Below are positions 32,541 through 40,273 of a stretch of DNA of 64,000 bases, one piece after another. The position numbers and the translations under genes are program-made. This DNA is from Roseovarius indicus (GTDB lineage Bacteria; Pseudomonadota; Alphaproteobacteria; Rhodobacterales; Rhodobacteraceae), in NCBI RefSeq assembly GCF_008728195.1, contig NZ_CP031601.1, positions 1 through 64,000 on the forward strand, given 5' to 3'. Each line of letters opens with the position of its first letter. The first letter of the stretch is position 1. The notes beneath the pieces were generated by a model. It did no database searches. It saw only the letters and a program-made list of their open reading frames with translations, and was not told the DNA's origin.

Positions 32541-33404
32541 ATGCTGAACCTGAGCCTTGTGCGGAGCTTTGTCGGTCTTGTCGAAGCGGGTAGTTTCCAT
32601 GGCGCTGCGACCCGCTTGAAGATCGCACAACCGACAATTTCCCAGCATTTGCAAAAGCTTGAAGAGGATTTAGGCGTTCCACTGATCGAGCGTAGTCATG
32701 CTGGCAGCCGTCCGACACGGCATGGCGAACGCTTCCTGCCTCATGCGCGCCATCTGTTGAAATCTGCTGCACGCGCCGAGACCATCGCGCGCGACGACAG
32801 TCTGATCGTTGGGTGCAGTGGCAATATCGCCAGCTACTATATGGCCAAGGCGTTCAAAGGGTTTCTGGACGCGGAGGACTGGCGAGGCCGGTGGGAAATC
32901 ACCTCGGCACCCAATCCCCGCATCGCCGAGATGCTACTGAGCCGGGAGATCGACATTGCGGCAATGGAATGGCCCCTTTCACACCCGGATGTCGCGGCAG
33001 AGCGGTGGCGCAGCGCGGAGATGATCGTGATCCTGCCCACCGACCATCCTTGGGCGGGCCGCCGCGAGATCACCGTCGAGGAGTTCCTCACACTTGAAAT
33101 GATCGGCGGGGAAAGTGGATCCGGCACCGGCACGCTCCTGCGCGATGTGTTGGGCGACAGGGCCGGCGAACTGCGCACGCGCGCGAATGTCGGATCGACC
33201 GAAGCCGTCAAACAGGCTGTCATGTCCGGCTTGGGTGCTTCTATCATTCTCGCCGAAGCTGTAACCCATGAAATTGATACCGGCGCACTGATCGGTATTT
33301 CCATCAAAGGAATGGCGATGAAGAAGACATTCTTCACAGCCCGCCTGAAGACGATCAGAGACGACGAAATCGCAACAAAGCTGTCCCGCTTTCTAACTGG
33401 CTAG
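32541..33404 (+). CDS. ptxE: LysR-family regulator of phosphite genes
   Basis: A 287-residue LysR-type transcription factor with an N-terminal winged helix (LSLVRSFVGLVEAGSFHGAATRL, AQPTISQHLQKLEEDLG) and a substrate-binding-like effector domain (from about 90). Position directly after ptxD matches ptxE in characterised phosphite operons. A GTG 3 bases earlier is an alternative start. It would act on the divergent ptxA/ptxD promoter region. Confidence 0.85.
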   Translation: MLNLSLVRSFVGLVEAGSFHGAATRLKIAQPTISQHLQKLEEDLGVPLIERSHAGSRPTRHGERFLPHARHLLKSAARAETIARDDSLIVGCSGNIASYYMAKAFKGFLDAEDWRGRWEITSAPNPRIAEMLLSREIDIAAMEWPLSHPDVAAERWRSAEMIVILPTDHPWAGRREITVEEFLTLEMIGGESGSGTGTLLRDVLGDRAGELRTRANVGSTEAVKQAVMSGLGASIILAEAVTHEIDTGALIGISIKGMAMKKTFFTARLKTIRDDEIATKLSRFLTG

Positions 33405-33609
33405 GACCGATCCGCAAACTGGCGCACGACTACATTTGATCTATGTAATGCAAAGCAATCACTCGGTGGCGGTTGGTCAGCACGGATCTTGATCCTGCCC
33501 GTTTCACTGAAGCCACCATCCATGCAGATCGCAGCATTGGTCAAAGTGGGCTTGGAGTCAGATTTCGCTGGCTGCTGATGAATGACCGGTGTTGTCGCTG
33601 CACGAGGTT

Positions 33610-36506
33610 TCATGGGTTTTCCATCATCCGCCTCCACCGATATTCACCTGTGAGGATAATATGTGCCCATCCGAGGGGCGAGATATGTGAGAGAAGATAT
33701 GCGGGTGTATCGAGCCCAGCATTTTGTCGCGCGGCGACCGCAAAACCGAGTTGCTTGGTGTTCCAATAGATGATGATGGCGGTGAGCAGGTTCAGCCCTG
33801 CGATGCGGAAATGCTGGCCCTCAGTTGTACGGTCGCGGATTTCGCCTTGGCGACCGATCCGCAGTGCGTTCTTCAGGGCATGATGTGCTTCTCCTTTGTT
33901 GAGGCCAATCTGTGCGCGGCGCTGCATATCGGTATCAAGTAGCCAATCAATGATAAACAGCGTCCGCTCGATACGTCCGATTTCACGAAGGGCAATGGCC
34001 AGATCATGTTGCCGTGGCCGTGCTGCCAGTTTCTTCAGAAGCTGGCTCGGTTGCATTCTCCCGGAGAGCATCGTCGCGATGCAGCGCAACACGTCCGGCC
34101 AGTTGGCGATAATCGTGTTTTCGCGGATGCGGTCACCGGCCAGGCCTTTTAGTTCGTTCGGGACCCCATGACGATCAAAGACATGCAGCCGCTTTGAAGG
34201 TAAGTCCTTGATGCGCGGGATGAACCGGTAGCCGAGCAACGAGGTGGCCGCAAAGACGAGGTCTGTGAAGCCGCCCGTATCTGCGTATTGTTCTTTGATC
34301 CGTTTGCCGCTCGGGTTCATTAGCAGACCGTCCAGAATGTACGGTGCCTCGTTCACTGTAGCTGGGATCACCTGTGTGGCGAAGGGGCCATATTGATCTG
34401 ATACATGGGTATAGGCTTTCAGGCCGGGCTCATGGCCGTACTTCGCATTGATCAGATTCATCGCCTCGCCCTGGCGTGTGGTGGGAAAGAACTGACCGTC
34501 ACTGGAAGCGGTTTCACCAGCACCCCAGTATTTTGCCATTGGCAACCACGCCTGCGCCTCGATCACCATAGCCAGTGCCCGATTGATGGCCTCACTTTCC
34601 ACGTGCCAGTTTGAGAGCCGGGCCAATTGCTTAAAGTTATGGGTACTGCTCGCCCCGGCCATTTTGCTGAGTCCAAGATTCAGACCCTCTGCGAGAACAA
34701 CATTCAGCATGCCAAGCCTGTCTTTGCACGGTGCCCCGGTACGCAGATGGGTGAAGGCGTCAATGAACCCTGTGTCATTGGCCACCTCCGTGAGCATATC
34801 TGTGATCCGCACTTCTGGCAGGCGACGATAGAGGTCCAGGATCAGGCTATCGGCTTCAGCGGGAACGTCAGCTTCAAGGCGTTCGACGCGCAATCGCCCA
34901 TCCTCGATGATCCCGCCTGGGAGGGCGCCGTTCCTGACTGCCTTGGCAAGCCTGTGCAGCCCGTCGTCCAGCCGTTGTTTTCGATCTGCAAGCCAGACTT
35001 CCGGCTTCAATGGCATCGACAATCCCATAGTCTGCGCGGCCTCGACCGGAACCAGAGCCTGTTTCAGGTCGCTGTAGCGGCGAGAATGAGCAAGCCAGAC
35101 ATCACCGGATCTGAAGGCCTCACGCAGATGGAACAGCACCGCGACAACCCAGAGACGGTCCCGGTTCGTTTCGGGGTCGCTGAGATGCCCTCGCCATTTT
35201 GATCGGGGCTGAAGAAATGGCGCAGAGCGGCTTGGAATATCTTGCCTGTCGCGGATCACATCGGCCGCCGCAAGCAAAGGCTGAGCCACACTGGCCCCTG
35301 TGATGTCCAATGTTGCCAGCATTCGGGGGCATAGAGCTTGAACCGATGATACCCCTGCTCGACATAAGCCAGTGCACCCGCCTTGACGGTCTTACTGAGT
35401 GACCTTGCTGTTGCAACGAGGTTTTCCAGAGCATCCCAGCCACAAGATGCATCCACGGCACCGGCGATAGCCACCTCATCTCCCTTGGCGATCAACAATG
35501 TCGTGCCCAGAGTCTCAAACCCGGCCAGGGTCGCCGCGATCTCCGATTGCGCCGCGGTAACACGGGCATCGCAAATCCTCTTTGCCTCCCGCCAGATTGA
35601 GCCAACGATCCGGTCATGTGTTTCGACAACGGTATCTGCGATGGCAGCCGACCACTCAACGACGCAGGTGGCAAGGATGGCCAGTCGTCGATCACTGGTG
35701 ATGTCCCGCAATCCATCCGTAAAGTAACGTTCCCCCTGGCGGCGAAGGCGTGTGACCCGATGTGCGGGAATGTCGTCCAGGATTGTTGGCGACAACGCGA
35801 TCCCCTGCAGGAATTCCAGCCGGTCGAGCTGGCGGTTGATATCGGCAGAGTTCTTGCCCACCTCGAATTGTCGCAACCAGATGAAGCGGCTGATCCGGCT
35901 ATCAGCGTCTTCATTGAGCAAACCGTTAAGTTTGGCTTTCATTTCGAGGTCGAGACGTGCCGCAATGCGAGCCTCGATCCGTTGTTCGGCCGCAACCAAT
36001 GCGTCAGCACAGTGTCGTTCTATGACCGACAGGCCGGGCAGGACAACCTGTCGCCTGCGGCATTCCTCCACAAACCCGCGAACCAAACCCTCACTCGATT
36101 GAGCCGCCTCGGCGTGCTGGTCCAACCACCTCTGCATTTTCTTGGCATGTTTGCCAGCAAACATCTTGTAACCGTACATCTTACGCAGTGAGCCGAGATG
36201 TTCTCGTCGTGTCTTCTCACGGGCGGCATATTGCAACAGGTCATCTGGTTTCAGTCCAATTTGAGCGGCTATGAACCGGGACACAGGTTCCGGTATAACT
36301 TCGCCAGCCTTCAGCAAACGGCCCGGAAACCGAAAGGCACAAAGCTGAAGCGCAAAGCCGATTTGGTTTTCTGGTCGCCGCCGTGTGCGGATATGTTCAA
36401 TGTCCTCATCATCCAGGGTGTAATGCCGCAGCAACGCCATCTCCTCTGTAGGGAGATCAAAAAGTGCCGCGCGTTGTCGCGCGGTCAGAACCGCTCGATG
36501 TGCCAT
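33610..36506 (-). pseudogene. tnpA: Tn3-family transposase, frameshifted
   Basis: Two overlapping frames (36506-35256 and 35322-33610) together encode one full-length Tn3 transposase of about 960 residues. The first frame has the N-terminal DNA-binding part (FALQLCAFRFPGRLL). The second has the DDE catalytic core (SSDGQFFPT, VSDQYGPF, YADTGGFTDLVFA with Asp, and EIRDRTTEGQHFRIAGLNLL with Glu). The join falls at a run of five G (35325-35329; five C on the coding strand); one extra base would restore YAPRMLATLDITGA. It is either a real inactivating deletion, a sequencing error in a homopolymer, or a recoding site. The product acts on the 38-bp ends. Confidence 0.88.
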
Positions 36507-36631
36507 CGGATTGTTCTTTCGTTAGGAGATGTGGTCTTTGAAAGTAGACATATTGAGACATCACGCGTGCCATGTCTTTTTCAATGTCTCAATATGGTTG
36601 TCGCATGAACCCTTAATATATTCGAGACCCC
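36507..36631. promoter_or_regulatory. Putative res site and divergent tnpA/tnpR promoters
   Basis: The AT-rich spacer between divergent tnpA and tnpR contains a perfect 13-bp inverted repeat, CATATTGAGACAT at 36549-36561 and its complement at 36584-36596, the kind of subsite bound by serine resolvases. In Tn3 elements the res site lies in this spacer. Confidence 0.7.
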
Positions 36632-37183
36632 ATGGCCAAAGTCGGATATGCCCGCGTCAGTTCAGTCGGACAATCTCTAAACGTGCAGCGTGAAAAACTG
36701 AGCGACTGTGACAAACTGTTCGAAGAAAAGCGCAGCGGCACCACCGATGCCCGCCCTCAGCTCAAGCAATGTCTGAATTATGTCCGTGAAGGCGACCAGC
36801 TGATTGTAACGCGCATCGACCGACTGGCCCGATCCACTTTGCACCTATGTCAGGTCGCGGAGACGCTGCGCGAAAAGGGCGTCGATCTTGTCGTCCTCGA
36901 CCAGAACATCGACACATCCGATGCAACTGGTCGTCTGTTGTTCAACATGCTGGGTGCTATCGGCCAATTCGAGACTGAGATCCGGGCCGAACGGCAAATG
37001 GACGGAATCAAGAAGGCGAAAGATCGCGGCGTTCAGTTCGGCAAACGGCCTGCGCTCACCAATGATCAGATCGCAGAGCTCCGCGAAAAACGCGCTCAAG
37101 GTAAGCTGATCAAAGACCTCATGGCTGAATACAGCCTCTCTAAGGCCACCATCTATCGCTATCTCACCGAAAACGCGGCCTGA
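36632..37183 (+). CDS. tnpR: Serine resolvase of the Tn3-family transposon
   Basis: A 183-residue resolvase/invertase. The nucleophile is Ser10 or Ser11 in GYARVSS; the catalytic domain also has the Arg pair in TRIDRLARS; a helix-turn-helix ends the protein (LIKDLMAEYSLSKATIYRYL). It resolves cointegrates at the res region lying immediately upstream. Transcribed away from tnpA, as in Tn21/Tn501-like layouts reversed. Confidence 0.93.
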   Translation: MAKVGYARVSSVGQSLNVQREKLSDCDKLFEEKRSGTTDARPQLKQCLNYVREGDQLIVTRIDRLARSTLHLCQVAETLREKGVDLVVLDQNIDTSDATGRLLFNMLGAIGQFETEIRAERQMDGIKKAKDRGVQFGKRPALTNDQIAELREKRAQGKLIKDLMAEYSLSKATIYRYLTENAA

Positions 37184-37209
37184 GCTCGACTACAGAAGCC
37201 CAATCCAGG

Positions 37210-37247
37210 CTTAACGCCCTATTCTGCACTCAGCCGGACTCGACCCC
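37210..37247 (-). repeat. Right 38-bp terminal inverted repeat
   Basis: Complement of the left end with one mismatch, followed by the target duplication ACAAC at 37248-37252. Confidence 0.95.
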
Positions 37248-37290
37248 ACAACAGGCGAAGTGGCGCTGGATTTGCACTCTGAAGCTAGAT

Positions 37291-37307
37291 TGCAAGCAGA
37301 ACTTGCA
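37291..37307. promoter_or_regulatory. Palindrome before the hydrogenase regulator gene
   Basis: TGCAAG-CAGAA-CTTGCA is a perfect interrupted inverted repeat 16 bases upstream of the regulator start. It could be an operator. The transposon end lies only 43 bases further upstream, so most of any original promoter has been displaced. Confidence 0.4.
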
Positions 37308-37322
37308 TAAATAGTTCTCTTT

Positions 37323-38828
37323 ATGCAAAGAATGTTTGCTGATACTGATCCGGCAATCATCAGTGGCAACGGAGGTCCAAGCACCTTGTCGAATATATCT
37401 ACGGTTCTTATCAAGTCCAAGGACAAGGCTTTGACCCTGTCCGCTTCCAGCGCTCTGAGCGAATTGGATGGGTATCGGCTGATCTTTTGCGAGGATGATA
37501 ACTCCGCAAAGAGCCGCCTTGACGAAGTGAACGTGGACCTCATTCTCTATGACGTCGATGAGGATGATTTTGGACCGGACAACGCGTTGGCGCGGTCTCG
37601 CTTGTCTCATACCGCGTGTTGGCGCATTGTTATTTGCGAAAAAAATGAAATGAGCTGCGGCGCGCAACTCTGCGAAGATACGGCGTCCTATTTGTATCTT
37701 GCCAAACCGGTGCAAGAGCAGCAGATCCGCATCGTCGTCAAGCGCGCCCTGGAACACGCCGAGCTGTCGCGCCGGCACCGGATACTGAGCAGAGAGCTCA
37801 AGCTGTCGCTGGATGACGAGATTTTCAACGACGAGGAAGGCGGATCGGTTCAGGGTGGCGTTTCACGCTTTGAAAGACTGGTCTATGCAAGCCCCAAGAT
37901 GGCCGAAGTTGTCGCCGAGGCGAAAGTCGCGGCCTCCACGGGCATGCCGGTCCTGATCCGAGGCGAGACGGGCACCGGCAAGGAGCTTTTGGCGCGCGCC
38001 ATTCACTTTAACTCGGATCGCGTGAATTCACCCATGCACAGCCAGAATTGCGGCGGTGTGTCTGACGATGCCTTGTATTCCGAGCTGTTTGGCCACATGC
38101 GTGGCGCCTTTCCGGGGGCGATTGCGGATCGGCTGGGCCTTTTTCGGGCGGCTGATGGGGGCACGGTGTTTCTGGACGAGGTGTCAGAAGTATCACCGCA
38201 TTTTCAGGTGGCCCTTTTACGCTTCCTGCAAGAGGGCGAAGTCAAACCACTTGGTTCAGACAAGACACTGTACAGCAACGTGCGGATCATCGCGGCATCC
38301 AACCGTTCAATTGAGGAGATGGTGGAAAAAGGCAGTTTCCGCCGCGATCTGTATTATCGTTTACGCGGGTTTCAACTGGAATTGCCACCGCTTCGCGACC
38401 GGACCGACGACATCCCGGTGCTGACACAGTTCTTTGTTGAGAAATATGCCGGTGTGGTTGGTCGCCGGGTATTGGGTGTCACATCTGACGTTCTGAAGCG
38501 GTTGGAGTATTACCCATTTCCGGGCAATGTCCGCGAGCTGGAAAGCGAAGTTCAGCGCATGGTCGCGGTTGCGGAACAAGGTGGATATGTTGCTCTACGA
38601 CATTTATCGGAAAAGATCGCGCGCACGCCAATCGAAAACGGCGAGGACGCAGCTTTCGTGCCATCCGGTGTAACGCTTAAAGACAAGGTCGAACATTTGG
38701 AGCAGGTCGTTTTGACCAAGGCGCTGGAGGCGTTTCATTGGAATCAAAGTAAGGTCGCGGAAGAATTGGGCTTGTCACGAGTCGGGCTGGCAAACAAGAT
38801 CAAGAGATACGGTCTGCGCAAAGGGTAA
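37323..38828 (+). CDS. HupR/HoxA-like response regulator (AAA+ activator)
   Basis: A 501-residue NtrC-family activator: degenerate receiver domain (residues about 25-145, candidate phosphoacceptor D77 in LILYDVDEDD, Lys of LAKPV), AAA+ domain (Walker A GETGTGKELLARAI, Walker B GGTVFLDEV) and a Fis-type helix-turn-helix at the end (NQSKVAEELGLSRVGLANKI). The loop that touches sigma-54 reads GAFPGA (261-266) where GAFTGA is normal, so sigma-54 contact may be lost. HupR of Rhodobacter capsulatus controls hydrogenase genes with the housekeeping sigma factor, which fits. Located at the head of the hydrogenase locus, it should control it; a partner kinase is absent. Confidence 0.88.
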   Translation: MQRMFADTDPAIISGNGGPSTLSNISTVLIKSKDKALTLSASSALSELDGYRLIFCEDDNSAKSRLDEVNVDLILYDVDEDDFGPDNALARSRLSHTACWRIVICEKNEMSCGAQLCEDTASYLYLAKPVQEQQIRIVVKRALEHAELSRRHRILSRELKLSLDDEIFNDEEGGSVQGGVSRFERLVYASPKMAEVVAEAKVAASTGMPVLIRGETGTGKELLARAIHFNSDRVNSPMHSQNCGGVSDDALYSELFGHMRGAFPGAIADRLGLFRAADGGTVFLDEVSEVSPHFQVALLRFLQEGEVKPLGSDKTLYSNVRIIAASNRSIEEMVEKGSFRRDLYYRLRGFQLELPPLRDRTDDIPVLTQFFVEKYAGVVGRRVLGVTSDVLKRLEYYPFPGNVRELESEVQRMVAVAEQGGYVALRHLSEKIARTPIENGEDAAFVPSGVTLKDKVEHLEQVVLTKALEAFHWNQSKVAEELGLSRVGLANKIKRYGLRKG

Positions 38829-38831
38829 GAC

Positions 38832-39056
38832 ATGGACGATGACGCGCCTGCCACGAAAGTCATTGGTTTCCCCTATGCCCGATCCGGACTGGCCAAGACC
38901 CGGTCCAAGCCGCGCAATCTGGGCCTGACCGCCATGTCAAAGGCCGTTGCTCCTTCGGGCACGGGCGCCAGGGGCCATTGGTGCAAGAGCTGCAAGGGGA
39001 TCTGGTACAGCTACTTCGGAGAGGCCGAATGCCCGGCTTGCGGGCGACGGGGCTAA
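38832..39056 (+). CDS. Small zinc-ribbon protein of the hydrogenase locus
   Basis: A 74-residue protein with a basic N-terminal half and a C-terminal zinc ribbon: WCKSCKGIWYSYFGEAECPAC, that is Cys-x2-Cys-x12-Cys-x2-Cys. This is the same Cys spacing as the zinc domain of HypA, which is missing from the HypA encoded at 52598. It starts 3 bases after the regulator stop. It may supply the zinc module to the maturation machinery in trans; alternatively it is an ordinary rubredoxin-like or RNA-binding ribbon. Confidence 0.7.
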   Translation: MDDDAPATKVIGFPYARSGLAKTRSKPRNLGLTAMSKAVAPSGTGARGHWCKSCKGIWYSYFGEAECPACGRRG

Positions 39057-39288
39057 GCCCTGTCAGCTGTCAGCCAAGTTTACATTCCCCCATGGCAACT
39101 TAGTTTTCAGTTTACACTTTGTTACCAGAAATCGCCGCGCTGACCGCTAGTGTTGATTTGCTCGACTGTGCGCAACGGTACACACTTCCACCATAAATGC
39201 CGCGACTTTCGCAGGGTCGACAAGCAACAAGCCTGGCTCTGAGGCGAGGATGTCGCGGCAGGAATGATAGTCTTTGGGAGGAAGAAAA
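39057..39288. promoter_or_regulatory. Upstream region of the hydrogenase structural genes
   Basis: This 232-bp spacer should hold the structural-gene promoter. No convincing sigma-54 element (TGGCAC-N5-TTGC) was found. It contains a short direct repeat TGTCAGC-TGTCAGC (39061-39074) and an interrupted inverted repeat TTGC/GCAA (39157-39175). None is conclusive. Confidence 0.35.
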
Positions 39289-40251
39289 ATGGCAAACCTG
39301 TTGTGGCTTCAGGGGGGCGCGTGTTCCGGCAACACGATGTCTTTCCTGAATGCAGAGGAACCAAGCGCATGTGATCTGGTCACTGACTTTGGGATCAACG
39401 TCCTTTGGCAACCCTCCCTCGGGCTTGAACTGGGCGATCAGGTCAAAGCGATCGTCGAGAAGTGTATTTCTGGCGAGATCAAGCTGGACATCTTTGTCTT
39501 CGAAGGCACCGTCATCAATGCGCCGGACGGCACCGGCGAATGGAACCGGTTCTGCGGGCGCCCGATGAAGGAGTGGGTGAAAGAGCTGTCAGCGGTTGCT
39601 GATTTTGTCGTGGCGATCGGCGATTGCGCGACCTATGGCGGCATTCCGGCGACGGCGCCGAACCCGTCCGACAGCGTCGGCCTGCAGTTTCTCAAGCGCG
39701 ACAAGGGCGGCGCACTGGGTGAAGGTTTTGCCGCTAAATCCGGATTGCCTGTCATCAATATTCCGGGTTGTCCGGCACACCCTGACTGGGTAACGCAGAT
39801 TCTGGTGGCGGTTGCCACGGGTCGGGCCGGTGATCTGACGCTGGATGAATTCCATCGCCCCAAAACGTTCTTTTCCTCTTTCACGCAGACCGGGTGCACG
39901 CGCAACATGCATTTTGCCTACAAGGTGTCGACCACGGCGTTCGGCCAGCGCAAGGGGTGCCTGTTCTACGATCTGGGGTGTCGTGGTCCTATGACTCACA
40001 GCCCCTGCAATCGCATCCTGTGGAACCGCCATTCGTCAAAAACCCGTGCGGGTATGCCCTGCCTGGGCTGTACCGAACCGGAGTTCCCGTTCTTTGATCT
40101 GGCGCCGGGAACGGTCTTCAAGACACAAACCGTCATGGGTGTACCCAAGGACATGCCCGAGGGCGTGGACAAGAAGGGTTACATCAAGCTCACCTCCGCC
40201 GCCAAAGGCGCGGCACCTGCGTGGGCAGAGGAAGATATCTTCGTAGTCTAA
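39289..40251 (+). CDS. hupS: [NiFe]-hydrogenase small subunit (group 2a-like)
   Basis: A 320-residue iron-sulfur subunit without a Tat signal, as in cytoplasm-facing group 2 enzymes. Proximal cluster ligands: C12, C113, C161, but the second Cys of the usual CxxC is Asn15 (CSGN). At the distal cluster the usual His is Gln200 (QTGC, C203), with C224 and C231. Medial ligands C240, C258, C261. These losses predict [3Fe-4S] at proximal and distal sites as well as medial, the pattern reported for the mycobacterial high-affinity hydrogenase Huc. KGCLFYDLGCRGPMTHSPC has six residues between C224 and C231 where most enzymes have five. Start at 39289 follows GGGAGGAAG. Confidence 0.93.
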   Translation: MANLLWLQGGACSGNTMSFLNAEEPSACDLVTDFGINVLWQPSLGLELGDQVKAIVEKCISGEIKLDIFVFEGTVINAPDGTGEWNRFCGRPMKEWVKELSAVADFVVAIGDCATYGGIPATAPNPSDSVGLQFLKRDKGGALGEGFAAKSGLPVINIPGCPAHPDWVTQILVAVATGRAGDLTLDEFHRPKTFFSSFTQTGCTRNMHFAYKVSTTAFGQRKGCLFYDLGCRGPMTHSPCNRILWNRHSSKTRAGMPCLGCTEPEFPFFDLAPGTVFKTQTVMGVPKDMPEGVDKKGYIKLTSAAKGAAPAWAEEDIFVV

Positions 40252-40273
40252 CTGCGAATTGGGAGAGAGAATT

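Larger units (their letters stand above)
28711..37247. mobile_element. Tn3-family transposon carrying a phosphite-oxidation cassette
   Basis: An 8537-bp transposon. The ends begin GGGGTCGAGTCCGGCTGAGT and form 38-bp inverted repeats (28711-28748 and 37210-37247) with 37 of 38 identical positions, the classic Tn3 length. The 5-bp sequence ACAAC flanks both sides (28706-28710 and 37248-37252), the expected target duplication. Inside are tnpR, a res-like region, a frameshifted tnpA and the ptx genes. Perfect flanks imply a fairly recent insertion as one unit. Confidence 0.95.

Noticed and set aside
38832..39056. Calling the zinc-ribbon protein HypA outright
   Set aside because: It lacks MHEL and the nickel-binding domain, which are in the gene at 52598; only the Cys spacing matches.
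39057..39288. A sigma-54 promoter before hupS
   Set aside because: No TGGCAC-N5-TTGC match at a sensible position; the regulator also lacks the GAFTGA Thr.
39289..40251. Reading the small subunit as a regulatory (HupU/HoxB) hydrogenase
   Set aside because: The lack of a Tat signal fits both, but the cluster-ligand changes, the accompanying Rieske, NHL and TPR genes and the absence of a HupT/HoxJ kinase favour a group 2a uptake enzyme.
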